Of a DNA stretch of 64,000 nt, positions 56,227 through 64,000 are shown in pieces. This stretch comes from CAVVAL01 sp963740215. Its GTDB lineage: Bacteria; Actinomycetota; Actinomycetes; Mycobacteriales; Cryptosporangiaceae. Positions within the stretch are counted from its first letter, which is position 1; every line of letters begins with the position of its first letter. The translations under genes were made by a program, and so were the position numbers. The notes beneath the pieces are model-generated. The model worked only from the letters and a program-made list of their open reading frames with translations, was not told the DNA's origin and searched no databases. The stretch spans positions 1,612,001-1,676,000 of the forward strand of contig CAVUDJ010000019.1 in NCBI GenBank assembly GCA_963740215.1, given 5' to 3'.

Positions 56227-57312
56227 TCAGAAGTCGACCGGGGCCGGGGCGGGCTTGCCGTCCTTCTTGCCGTTCGCCTTGGCATCCTTAGTGGCAGCCG
56301 GTGCCTCGTTGTCGAGGACGGCGCCGATGCCCAGCTTCTCCTTGATCTTCTTCTCGATCTCGTCGGCGAGGTCGGGGTTGTCGATCAGGAACTTGCGGAC
56401 GTTCTCCTTGCCCTGCCCGAGCTGGTCGCCGTCGTAGGTGTACCAGGCGCCCGACTTGCGGACGATGCCCTGCTCGACGCCGACGTCGATGAGCGAGCCC
56501 TCGCGGCTGATGCCGTGGCCGTAGACGATGTCGAACTCGGCCTGCTTGAACGGCGGCGCGACCTTGTTCTTCACGACCTTGACGCGAGTGCGGTTGCCGA
56601 CCGCGTCGCTGCCGTCCTTGAGGGTCTCGATGCGGCGCACGTCGAGCCGGACCGAGGCGTAGAACTTCAGCGCCTTACCACCGGTGGTGGTCTCCGGAGA
56701 GCCGAACATCACGCCGATCTTCTCGCGGAGCTGGTTGATGAAGATCGCGGTGGTGTTGGAGTTGTTCAGGCCGCTGGTCATCTTCCGCAGCGCCTGGCTC
56801 ATCAGGCGGGCCTGGAGGCCGACGTGGTTGTCGCCCATCTCGCCCTCGATCTCGGCGCGGGGCACCAGGGCGGCCACCGAGTCGATGACGATGACGTCGA
56901 TCGCGCCGGAGCGGATCAGCATGTCCGCGATCTCCAGCGCCTGCTCGCCGGTGTCGGGCTGGGAGACCAGCAGCGCGTCGGTGTCGACGCCGAGCGCCTT
57001 GGCGTAGTCGGGGTCGAGCGCGTGCTCGGCGTCGATGAACGCCGCGATGCCGCCGGCGGCCTGGGCGTTCGCCACCGCGTGGAGGGCGACCGTGGTCTTA
57101 CCGCTGGACTCCGGGCCGTAGATCTCGACCACCCGGCCCCGGGGCAGGCCGCCGATGCCCAGGGCCACGTCGAGCGCGATCGAACCGGTCGGGATCACCG
57201 CGATCGGCGGGCGGTTCTCGTCTCCGAGCCGCATCACGGAACCCTTGCCGAACTGCTTGTCGATCTGGGCGAGCGCAACCTCAAGGGCCTTGCCGCGGTC
57301 GGGAGCTGCCAT
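56227..57312 (-). CDS. recA: Recombinase RecA
   Basis: 361 residues. Strand exchange and LexA co-protease. Walker A EIYGPESSGKTTVALHAV, VIVIDSVAALVPRAEIEGEMGD (Walker B and L1), MTSGLNNSNTTAIFINQLREKIGVMFGSPETTTGGKALKFYASVRLDVRR (L2 region). Low-complexity Lys/Ala C-terminal tail. Preceded by a LexA box, as expected. Confidence 0.99.
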   Translation of the reverse strand: MAAPDRGKALEVALAQIDKQFGKGSVMRLGDENRPPIAVIPTGSIALDVALGIGGLPRGRVVEIYGPESSGKTTVALHAVANAQAAGGIAAFIDAEHALDPDYAKALGVDTDALLVSQPDTGEQALEIADMLIRSGAIDVIVIDSVAALVPRAEIEGEMGDNHVGLQARLMSQALRKMTSGLNNSNTTAIFINQLREKIGVMFGSPETTTGGKALKFYASVRLDVRRIETLKDGSDAVGNRTRVKVVKNKVAPPFKQAEFDIVYGHGISREGSLIDVGVEQGIVRKSGAWYTYDGDQLGQGKENVRKFLIDNPDLADEIEKKIKEKLGIGAVLDNEAPAATKDAKANGKKDGKPAPAPVDF

Positions 57313-57399
57313 TACCTGCCGCCTTGGTCGTCGTGGGGAACTTCGTTGCGGTTGACGTTAGGGGGACGGTCCGACAGAAAGCCCGGACGCGCCCGAATC

Positions 57400-57451
57400 T
57401 GTGGACAACCGAACGCCGTGTGGATAACACCCTAGCCGAACACATGTTCGA
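57400..57451 (-). promoter_or_regulatory. recA promoter region: LexA box and DnaA-like boxes
   Basis: CGAACACATGTTCGA at 57437-57451 matches the actinobacterial LexA box. Closer to recA are TGTGGATAA (57419-57427, reverse of TTATCCACA) and TGTGGACAA (57400-57408, reverse of TTGTCCACA), both DnaA-box words. Confidence 0.8.
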
Positions 57452-57462
57452 AGGACCACGCC

Positions 57463-57578
57463 GACACGCCGCCAGTTCAGTGGGCCCGGTGCCGACCGCG
57501 CCCGGGCCCGAACAGGACCCACCGACACGCCGCCAGTTCAGCGGGCCCGGTGCCGGCCGCGCGGGCCCGAACGGGGCC
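57463..57578. repeat. 61-bp tandem direct repeat, two units, running into the lppM-like 3' end
   Basis: GACACGCCGCCAGTTCAG begins both units (57463 and 57524), followed by GGGCCCGGTGCCG.CCGCG and GGGCCCGAAC. Unit 2 includes the stop of the LppM-like gene, so the repeat has shaped that protein's Arg/Pro-rich C-terminus. Confidence 0.75.
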
Positions 57579-58335
57579 GTGCCCGCCACGCCGCACTCGC
57601 AAACGCGGCCCGCCGCCGGCGGCGCCAGAGCAGGAACGCGGAGAACGCGACGACCGTCTCGGCGGCCACACCACCGGCGACGACCCAGCGGCCCGGCCCG
57701 TCCACGACGGTCCGGTCGACGCCGAGCCGGGCCAGCCCCGACTGGGCCTCCGTGGCGGCCTCGGCCTCGGCCGACCCGTCACCGGCCTCGGCGACGAGCT
57801 CGATCCGCTCGCCCGCGTCGGCGCGCCAGACGACGGTGTGCGCGTCCTCCATGGTGCCGTTCGTGGTCTGGATCCGGCCCGGAAAGGTCATCCGCACGAC
57901 GACGGTCCAGCCCGCTTCGGCTTGGGCCGCTGCGCCGACCCCGGGCTTGCGCGCGAACGAGGCGAGGTCCATTTCGCCGCCCACCAGGTAGCTGTCTCCG
58001 GAGCGCAGGATCCGCCAGGAGGCGCCGTCGTTGAACTCGGCGAGCGGCACCTTGTCGTAGCTGTAGCGCCTGCCGATCTGGTTGTCGCCAAGGTAGGGCT
58101 CGACGTACACCCAGCGCCGAGCGGGCAGGGACTGCACCGGGTTCAGCCTGTCGAGCTCGTCGAGGAACTCTTCCTCGCTGGTGTCGGATTCGGCGAGCGC
58201 CGAGCGACCGACCGCGACGACGAACGCGCCACTCACGGTGTCGTCGGTGCCGATGGCCAGGTCACCCTCGATCGTGCAGCCGGCGAGCGCCAGCACCAGC
58301 GCGCCGGCGGCAAGCAGGCGGGAGAACGACCTCAC
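57538..58335 (-). CDS. LppM-family lipoprotein
   Basis: 265 residues. Lipobox ALVLALAGC, then an LppM domain (GDLAIGTDDTVSGAFVVAVGRSAL, FLDELDRLNPVQSLPARRWVYVEPYL, SGDSYLVGGEMDLASF) and a C-terminal helix GRWVVAGGVAAETVVAFSAFLLW with an Arg-rich tail. Mycobacterial LppM is linked to envelope lipids; the role here is unknown. GTG at 58335 overlaps the DUF3046 stop. Confidence 0.85.
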   Translation of the reverse strand: MRSFSRLLAAGALVLALAGCTIEGDLAIGTDDTVSGAFVVAVGRSALAESDTSEEEFLDELDRLNPVQSLPARRWVYVEPYLGDNQIGRRYSYDKVPLAEFNDGASWRILRSGDSYLVGGEMDLASFARKPGVGAAAQAEAGWTVVVRMTFPGRIQTTNGTMEDAHTVVWRADAGERIELVAEAGDGSAEAEAATEAQSGLARLGVDRTVVDGPGRWVVAGGVAAETVVAFSAFLLWRRRRRAAFASAAWRARPRSGPRGRHRAR

Positions 58336-58526
58336 CGCAACCGGGCCGGCAGCTCGAACGCGTCGCAGACCGCACGCCACACCGCCTTGGCGTCCACGCC
58401 GGCGGCGAGCGCCTCTTCGACCGTGCGCCCGGCGAGCTGCGGCAGGACCTGGTCAGCCGCGATCGAGCGGGAGTACGCAGGGCCGAACCGCGCGTCCATC
58501 CGCTGCCAGAACTCCGTCAATCGCAC
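58332..58526 (-). CDS. DUF3046 family protein
   Basis: 64 residues: MRLTEFWQRMDARFGPAYSRSIAADQVLPQLAGRTVEEALAAGVDAKAVWRAVCDAFELP, matching the small actinobacterial DUF3046 family usually found beside recA. GTG start at 58526. Function unknown. Confidence 0.92.
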   Translation of the reverse strand: MRLTEFWQRMDARFGPAYSRSIAADQVLPQLAGRTVEEALAAGVDAKAVWRAVCDAFELPARLR

Positions 58527-58608
58527 CCGGGAAGGTTAGCTGGTGATTCCGGGAACCGCCCCCGGACGTGCAGGTCAGCACGGTATGCGCACGAGACGTT
58601 ACGCCTGG

Positions 58609-59853
58609 TCAGCGAGGTGCCCGCCGCAGCGCCGCCCCGACGAGCGGCAGCACCGCCAGCCCGGCGACGAACGCGAGCCACCCGAAACCGAGCCCGCTCA
58701 CGACCAGCCCGGCGACGACGCTGGCGGCGGCACCGGCGAGGTTCATCACGACGTCCGAGGCGCCCTGAGCGGAGGGACGGGCGTCGACGGGCACCGACTC
58801 GGTGAGCAGCGTCGAGCCGGCGACGAGCGTGCAGGACCAGCCGAGCCCGAGCACGGTGAGCCCGACGCCGAGCTGCGCCGACGCGTGTTCGGAGGCGGTG
58901 CCGGCCACGAGACAGGCCGCCAGCAGCAGCACGCAGCCGAGAAGGATCACCGGCCGGCGACCGATCCGGTCGGACGCGATGCCGACCAGCGGCGACAGCC
59001 CGTACATGCCGGCGATGTGCACGCTGATCACCAGCCCGATGACGCGCAGCGTGGCGCCGCCGTGCTCCATGTGTACCGGCGTCATCGTCATGACCCCGAC
59101 CATGACCGCGTGGCCGACCGCGACGGCGCCCAGCCCGAGCAGCGCGGACGGGTGCGCCGCGACGATCCGCAGCGCGGAACGGACCGACGTGCGGGGCCGC
59201 TGGACGGTGAGGTCTTCGCCACGCGCGACGCGGGCAAGCTGCAGCGGATCGGGCCGGAGCAGTGCGGTGAGCACAAGGCAGGCGGACCCGAACACGAGCA
59301 TCGAGAGCAGGAACGGCCCGGCCAGCTCGTCGAAGCCCCAGCGGGCGGTCACGCGGGCGGCGGGGTCCGCGAGGTTCGGGCCGAGCACGGCCGCGACCGT
59401 GGATGCCCACACGACGATCGAGAGCGCGGTGCCGCGCCGGTCCGGCTCGGCGAGGTCGGTGGCGGCGTACCGCGCCTGCAGGTTGCCCGCGGACGCGCCG
59501 CCGAAGAGCATCATGCCGGCGAGGCCGAGCGGGAACGACCCCACCACGGACGCGAGCACGACCACGGCCGCGCCAACCGCCCCGACGCCGTACGCCAGCA
59601 CAAGCCCGCGGCGCCGCCCGTACCGGTCCATGACGCGCGACACCGGCACCGCGATCAGCGCGGTGCCGAGGACCGCGGACGTGGCGGCGAGGCCGGCGAG
59701 CGCCTCGGTGCCGGCCAGGGCGGCCGCGAGCAGGGTGGCGACCGCGACCCCGATCGCGACGCCGCTGCCGGCGAGCACCTGGCTGGTGACCAGCACGGCG
59801 AGCGTCCGGCGCTGCGCGCGCCGGACGTCGATGGCTAGCGACTCAGAGACCAA
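58609..59853 (-). CDS. MFS transporter
   Basis: 414 residues, twelve predicted helices. Motif A copy DRYGRRRGLVLAYGVGAVG between helices 2 and 3 and a second copy DRIGRRPVILLGCV. No substrate can be read. TTG start at 59853 gives an 11-base overlap with the acyl-CoA dehydrogenase gene; a start slightly downstream is possible. Confidence 0.85.
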   Translation of the reverse strand: MVSESLAIDVRRAQRRTLAVLVTSQVLAGSGVAIGVAVATLLAAALAGTEALAGLAATSAVLGTALIAVPVSRVMDRYGRRRGLVLAYGVGAVGAAVVVLASVVGSFPLGLAGMMLFGGASAGNLQARYAATDLAEPDRRGTALSIVVWASTVAAVLGPNLADPAARVTARWGFDELAGPFLLSMLVFGSACLVLTALLRPDPLQLARVARGEDLTVQRPRTSVRSALRIVAAHPSALLGLGAVAVGHAVMVGVMTMTPVHMEHGGATLRVIGLVISVHIAGMYGLSPLVGIASDRIGRRPVILLGCVLLLAACLVAGTASEHASAQLGVGLTVLGLGWSCTLVAGSTLLTESVPVDARPSAQGASDVVMNLAGAAASVVAGLVVSGLGFGWLAFVAGLAVLPLVGAALRRAPR

Positions 59854-60985
59854 GAGATCGCCCCACGATCTCCTTCATGATCTCGGTCGTGCCGCCGTAG
59901 ATGCTCTGCACGCGCGAGTCCAGCCAGGCCTTCGCGATGGGGTACTCCATCATGTAGCCGTAGCCGCCGTGCAGCTGCACGCACCGGTCGGCCACCTTGT
60001 TCTGCAGTTCGGTGGTCCACCACTTGGCCATCGCGGCGTCGGCCACGGTGAACCGGCCGGCGTTGTGCTCTTCGACGCAGTGGTTGAGGAACGTCCGGGC
60101 GATGGTCGTCTCGGTGGCCAGTTCGGCGAGCGAGAACCGGGTGTTCTGGAACGCGCCGACGGTGCGGCCGAACACCTGGCGTCCCTTCACGTACTCGGTG
60201 GTGCGGGCCAGCATCGCCTCGCACGCGGCCACCGCCACGACGGCGATCGAGAGCCGTTCCTGCGGCAGCATCTGCATCAGGTGGTAGAAGCCGTGGTTCT
60301 CGGTGCCGATGAGGTTGTCCACCGGCACGCGGACCTCGTCGAAGAAGAGTTCGGCCGTGTCCTGCGCCTTGAGCCCGATCTTCTCCAGGTTGCGGCCGCG
60401 CTCGAACCCGGGCATGCCGCGCTCGACCACGAGCAGGGAGATGCCGTGCGCGCCCTTGTCCGGGTCGGTCTTGGCGACGACCAGAACGAGGTCGGACAGG
60501 ATCCCGTTGGTGATGAACGTCTTGGACCCGTTGAGCACGTAGCTGTCGCCGTCGCGGCGCGCCGTGGTGAGGATGCCGGCCAGGTCGCTGCCGGCGGACG
60601 GCTCGCTCATCGCGATGGCCGTGATCGTCTCACCGGAACAGAAGCCGGGGAGCCAGCGCTGCTTCTGCTCGTCGGTGGTGAGGTCCATGAGGTACGGGCC
60701 GACCACGTCGTTGTGCAGGCCGAACCCGACGCCCGTGGCGCCGGCCCGGACCAGCTCCTCGTCGAGGACGGCGTTGAAGCGGAAGTCGCGCTGACCACCG
60801 CCCCCGTACTTCTCCTCGACGTCCGTACCGAGCAGCCCGGCCTTGCCAGCGGCGGTCCAGATCGCGCGGTCGACGATGCCCGCCTGCTCCCAGTCGGAGT
60901 GGTACGGCGTGATGTGCCGTTCGACGAACGTGCGACACAGCTCGCGGAACGCCTCGTGCTCGTCGCTGTACAGATGCTGGTCCAT
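59843..60985 (-). CDS. Acyl-CoA dehydrogenase
   Basis: 380 residues. FAD enzyme of fatty acyl-CoA oxidation. Signature ITAIAMSEPSAGSDLAGILTTA, SKTFITNG, and the catalytic Glu in IYGGTTEIMKEIVGR. ATG at 60985. Cotranscribed with the downstream MFS gene. Confidence 0.92.
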   Translation of the reverse strand: MDQHLYSDEHEAFRELCRTFVERHITPYHSDWEQAGIVDRAIWTAAGKAGLLGTDVEEKYGGGGQRDFRFNAVLDEELVRAGATGVGFGLHNDVVGPYLMDLTTDEQKQRWLPGFCSGETITAIAMSEPSAGSDLAGILTTARRDGDSYVLNGSKTFITNGILSDLVLVVAKTDPDKGAHGISLLVVERGMPGFERGRNLEKIGLKAQDTAELFFDEVRVPVDNLIGTENHGFYHLMQMLPQERLSIAVVAVAACEAMLARTTEYVKGRQVFGRTVGAFQNTRFSLAELATETTIARTFLNHCVEEHNAGRFTVADAAMAKWWTTELQNKVADRCVQLHGGYGYMMEYPIAKAWLDSRVQSIYGGTTEIMKEIVGRSLGL

Positions 60986-61016
60986 CCCCGGAGTCTGCCA
61001 GCGCTTCGCCCGTCCG

Positions 61017-61071
61017 AGTTTCGGATTTTTGGGGGTCCGGCGTGCCCGCAGACCCCCAAAAATCCGAAACT
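61017..61071. repeat. Dispersed hairpin element A, copy 3
   Basis: A 21-bp perfect stem: AGTTTCGGATTTTTGGGGG.. (61017-61037) with its complement (61051-61071), 13-base loop. It lies nine bases beyond the MocR-gene stop and upstream of the acyl-CoA dehydrogenase. Relative to copies 1 and 2 several stem bases differ on both sides so that pairing is kept. Confidence 0.85.
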
Positions 61072-61080
61072 GGGCGGGGA

Positions 61081-62401
61081 TCAGACACCGTGTCCGCCGC
61101 TTATCGGGCGAGCCACCGCGTCGGCCAGGGGCGCCAGCTCGTCCTCTGTGAGGGTGCTGATCGTGATCCGCAGCGCCGGTTCGCTGGAGATCCGGTACCG
61201 GGAGCCCGGCGCGACCGCCCAGCCGGCGTCGCGCAGGGTCGCCACGGCGGTGGTCTCGTCGGCGACAGGCACCCAGACGTTGAGGCCCGTACGGCCGCGC
61301 GCCGCCACGCCACGCTCGGCCAGCGCGCGGATCAACCCTTCACGCCGAGCGTCGTACCGCCCTGCCGCGCGCCGCACCACGGCATCCACCTCCGGCGACG
61401 ACCACAGCGCGACCACCAGGCTCTGCAGGACGTGGCTGACCCAGCCCGTGCCGAGCCGCTGCCGCCCGCCGATCCGGCTGACCGTGGTCTCGTCGCCCGC
61501 CAGCAGGGCAAGGCGCAGGTCGGGACCGTACGGCTTGCTCGCCGACCGGATCATCGCCCAGCGGCTCGTCGCTCCAGCGCAGCGTGTGCAGCGGGACGCC
61601 GGCAAGTTCGGCGGCGTGGTCGTCCTCGATCACGAGCGTGTCGGGGTGGGCGGCGAGCACGTCCCGCAGCGCGTCGGCGCGCGGCTTCGAGACGGCGGCC
61701 CCGGTCGGGTTGTGCGCGCGGCTGGTGACGATCGTCGCCTTGGCGCCATGGCGCAGCGCGCGGGCGAGGTCGGAGGGGTCCGGCCCGTCGTCGTCCACCG
61801 CGACAGGCACCGGGTCGAGGCCGAGCGCCGCGACCAGGTCGAGCAGGTTCGACCAGCCCGGATCCTCGACAGCGACACGATCACCCGGGGACGTCCACGC
61901 GAGCAGCGAGCGTTCGATGCCGTCCAGCGCTCCCCCGGTGACGGTCACCGAGCCCGCCGGTACGCCGTCGGCGGCGAGCCGTTCGCGGCCGAGCGCGATC
62001 AGCGGCTCGTACGGCCCGGCGGTGTCGTAGGACGTGCGCGGCGGGTCGAGGTGGCGCAGCGCGGGGCCGAACGCCGGAAGCAGGTCGACGTTCGGACCGC
62101 CGCCGGAGAGGTCACGGGCACCGCGCGGGATCGGCAGCGCCAGGACACGCGGCTGGGCCGGCGGGCGCGGGCGGATGCGGGTGCCGCGGCGGCCGTCGGT
62201 CTCGATCACGCCGCGCTGGCGCAGCGCCCGGTACGCCGCGGCGACGGTGTTGGCGGCGACCCCCAGCTCGTCGGCGAGCCCGCGCACCGTGGGCAGCGCG
62301 GCGCCTGGCGCGAGGCCGCCGTCGCGGACGCCCGACTCGATGCTCGCCGCGATACCGCTCGCCGTGGATCCCTGGATCCGATATTGTCTCTGCACAAACA
62401 T
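61081..62401 (-). pseudogene. MocR-type regulator (GntR helix-turn-helix plus aminotransferase fold), one apparent frameshift
   Basis: N-terminal GntR-type domain SGIAASIESGVRDGGLAPGAALPTVRGLADELGVAANTVAAAYRALRQRGVI, then a PLP aminotransferase-like domain: VTVTGGALDGIERSLLAWTSPGDRVAVEDPGW, SRAHNPTGAAVS, LVIEDDHAAELAG and, after a frame change near 61560, RSASKPYGPDLRLALLAGD (PLP lysine). ATG at 62401 with an alternate one codon upstream. Divergent from the PPOX-GNAT gene, its likely target. Confidence 0.9.
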
Positions 62402-62424
62402 CATTATGTACCAGAACAATATCG
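62379..62424. promoter_or_regulatory. Inverted repeat spanning the divergent MocR / PPOX-GNAT starts
   Basis: CGATATTGT (62379-62387) and ACAATATCG (62416-62424) are perfect complements 28 bases apart. The left arm is in the first MocR codons and the right arm touches the ribosome site of the other gene. The stretch is AT-rich and could hold both promoters and the operator. Confidence 0.65.
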
Positions 62425-62435
62425 GGAGGACAACC

Positions 62436-63692
62436 GTGCGCACGATCCCGACCCGCCGCCGCGACCGGGCCCGGTACGACGCCGACACCGTCCACGCGAT
62501 CCTCGACGAGGGGCTCGTCTGCCACCTCGGCTTCGTCGTGGACGGCGCGCCGCGCGTGCTGCCGACGATCCACGCACGCCTCGGCGACACCCTCTACCTG
62601 CACGGATCCACCGGGAGCCGGCCGCTGCGGCAAGCTGCGGACGACGACGGCCTCCCGGTCTGCGTCACGGTCACGCTGGTCGACGGCCTCGTGATCGCGC
62701 GGTCGGCGTTCGACCACTCGATGAACTACCGGTCGGTGGTCGCGCACGGCGTGGCCCGGCTGGTCACCGACCCCGACGAGAAGCGCGCCGCGCTCGACGC
62801 CCTGGTCGACCACGTGGCGGCGGGGCGCAGCGGCGACTGCCGCCCTCCGTCAGCCAAGGAACTGGCCGCCACGTCGGTCCTCGCGCTGCCGCTCGACGAG
62901 GTGTCCGCCAAGGTGCGCACCGGCCCGGCGGGCGACGACCCGGTCAACGGCGACGCTCCGTACTGGGCCGGCGTGGTGCCGCTACGCACGGTGGCAGGCG
63001 CGCCGGAGCCCGATCCGGCCAGCGCCGCGCCGACCCCCACGTACCTCGCCGACTACCACCGCGGCTCCGGCAGCCGGTCGCCGTGGTGGGAGCCGGCGGT
63101 CCTGGAAGGGCGGCACGTCCGGCTGGAGCCGATCGGCCCGGAGCACGTCGACGGCCTGTTCGCGGCCGGCGCGGATCCCGAGGTGTGGCACTGGCTCTCC
63201 AGCAGGCAGCCCCGCACCCGCGACGAGATGGCCGAACTGGTCGCGCAGGCACTGCACGCGGCGTCACGGGGCGAGCGCGTGTGCTGGGTCCAGATCGACC
63301 GTCGTACCGGCGAGGTGGCCGGCACCACGTCCTACTACGAGGTGGTGCCGGCCGCGCGGCACGTCGCGATCGGGCACACGTGGTTGGGCCGGCCGTGGTG
63401 GCGCACGCCGCTCAACACCGAGGCGAAGTTGCTGCTGCTGGAGCGGGCGTTCGACACGCTCGGCGCGCTGCGGGTCACCTGGCACACGGATCTGCGCAAC
63501 GAGCGGTCACAGGCGGCGATCGCCCGGCTCGGCGCGGTGCGCGAGGGCGTGCTGCGCCACCACCGGATCCGGCCGGACGGCACGCTCCGCGACACCGTCG
63601 TGTACTCGATGACGGCGGACGAGTGGCCCGCGGCGGCGGAGCGCTTGCGCGGCGCGCTTGCGGGAGCACAGCGGGCACCCGTGGCGCGGTAA
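62436..63692 (+). CDS. Fusion of FMN-binding split-barrel (PPOX-like) protein and GNAT acetyltransferase
   Basis: 418 residues. Residues 1-200: pyridoxamine 5'-phosphate-oxidase-like split barrel (DRARYDADTVHAILDEGLVCHLGFVVDGAPRVLPTIHARLGDTLYLHGSTGSRPLR, VTLVDGLVIARSAFDHSMNYRSVVAHG). Residues 220-410: RimJ/RimL-type GNAT (LEGRHVRLEPIGPEHVDGL, AIGHTWLGRPWWRTPLNTEAKLLLLERAFDTLGALRVTWHTDLRNERSQAAIARLGAVREGVLRHH). GTG at 62436 after GGGAGG. Such fusions are known in actinobacteria next to MocR regulators; substrate unknown. Confidence 0.9.
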   Translation: MRTIPTRRRDRARYDADTVHAILDEGLVCHLGFVVDGAPRVLPTIHARLGDTLYLHGSTGSRPLRQAADDDGLPVCVTVTLVDGLVIARSAFDHSMNYRSVVAHGVARLVTDPDEKRAALDALVDHVAAGRSGDCRPPSAKELAATSVLALPLDEVSAKVRTGPAGDDPVNGDAPYWAGVVPLRTVAGAPEPDPASAAPTPTYLADYHRGSGSRSPWWEPAVLEGRHVRLEPIGPEHVDGLFAAGADPEVWHWLSSRQPRTRDEMAELVAQALHAASRGERVCWVQIDRRTGEVAGTTSYYEVVPAARHVAIGHTWLGRPWWRTPLNTEAKLLLLERAFDTLGALRVTWHTDLRNERSQAAIARLGAVREGVLRHHRIRPDGTLRDTVVYSMTADEWPAAAERLRGALAGAQRAPVAR

Positions 63693-63880
63693 GCCCTTCA
63701 ACCCTTATGCGTTACGACCGGCTGGCGGCGTCAACGAGCGGGCCGGTGTGGTCGTCAGGCGCCCGGCAAGGCCGACGCCGCCGTCCCGCCCAGCCCGAAC
63801 CCGCCTGAACCGGACTTTGGGGAAAACGGGGCTACGAGCGCCTGCCGTATGCCCAGAAGTCCGGAAAGTCCGTTCGGGGT
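63691..63880 (+). repeat. Dispersed element B, copy 4, with the longer CCCTTCA..CGTTAC block
   Basis: The hairpin proper is 63809-63880: CGGACTTT at the left pairs with AAAGTCCG at the right. The preceding 63691-63808 block (CCCTTCA, GCGTTAC, CCGGCTGGC, CCGAACC words) repeats the layout seen at 11261-11453. It follows the stop of the PPOX-GNAT gene directly. Confidence 0.75.
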
Positions 63881-63954
63881 CGGTGCCACTCAGGGTCGGT
63901 GGGGTGGCCCGAGGCGGGCGCGCTCTTGTCGGTGGGGTGGTTCAGGATGGGGGC

Positions 63955-64000
63955 ATGTTCTCCACGGCCACCCGCGCGTGGTTCGATGCGGCGTTCCCGG
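63955..64000 (+). CDS. Lhr-like ATP-dependent helicase, N-terminal fragment (runs off window end)
   Basis: ATG at 63955 opens MFSTATRAWFDAAFP. The 'FSxATRAWF-x-x-AF' start is typical of actinobacterial Lhr-family helicases. Only 15 residues are visible, so the call is tentative. Confidence 0.5.
   Translation, partial: MFSTATRAWFDAAFP

Noticed and set aside
58802..63808. A 1668-codon plus-strand open frame
   Set aside because: It runs antisense across the MFS, acyl-CoA dehydrogenase and MocR genes and only its last part overlaps a real plus-strand region. Composition is that of a shadow frame.

Overview
The window is high-GC actinobacterial chromosome. Signs include pervasive G/C third positions, GTG starts and four-base stop/start overlaps, a B12-dependent nrdJ with its nrdR repressor, actinobacterial SOS boxes of the TCGAAC-N4-GTTCGA type, DUF3046 and LppM genes beside recA, and a gluABCD operon. 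The order nrdJ-nrdR-LysM-lexA ... hflX ... dapF-miaA ... miaB-gluABCD ... rny-recX-recA suggests Micromonosporales or a close relative. That placement is inferred from gene content, not from a marker-gene tree.

Layout. 1-5741: end of a GNAT gene, nrdJ, nrdR, a LysM membrane protein and lexA; tandem NrdR boxes lie upstream of nrdR and two LexA boxes lie between the divergent LysM and lexA genes. 6062-11259: a Gly-rich beta-propeller membrane protein, hflX, and ACT-malic enzyme. 11575-22025: an exopolysaccharide island on the minus strand. 22591-35906: housekeeping genes (inositol-phosphatase family, dapF, ggt, miaA, DUF349 protein, peptidase-like protein, a TAXI lipoprotein with a histidine kinase and response regulator, miaB). 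36033-39389: glutamate-type ABC operon gluABCD. 39390-40981: an AT-richer pocket with two small secreted proteins and a decayed duplicate of the neighbouring gene's 3' end. 41030-53382: sugar-acid catabolic island of the L-fucose type with its own ABC importer, a divergent GntR regulator and a tungsten-type aldehyde:ferredoxin oxidoreductase. 53495-58526: rny, recX, recA, lppM-like, DUF3046. 58609-63692: MFS transporter, acyl-CoA dehydrogenase, a MocR-type regulator and a divergent PPOX-GNAT fusion. 63955-64000: start of an Lhr-like helicase.

The most interesting system is the 11575-22025 island. It combines a PelF-type glycosyltransferase and a 12-TM putative exporter with a CE18/Agd3-like secreted deacetylase, a GH135 (Sph3-like) and a GH114 (Ega3-like) glycoside hydrolase, and three nucleotide-sugar genes. 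This is the tool set of the fungal galactosaminogalactan cluster joined to a bacterial Pel-type synthase. An atypical LuxR-type regulator sits at its head. The second island pairs a non-phosphorylating fucose-type pathway (aldose dehydrogenase, lactonase, dehydratase, SDR dehydrogenase) with a metal-dependent aldehyde oxidoreductase.

Two families of dispersed hairpin elements (A and B below), each with compensating base changes, sit at gene 3' ends across the window. About 25 apparent one-base frameshifts interrupt otherwise well-conserved genes, including hflX, miaB and malic enzyme. They look like assembly or sequencing errors rather than decay. Such genes are typed 'pseudogene' here because the frame as given is broken, but most are probably intact in the organism.
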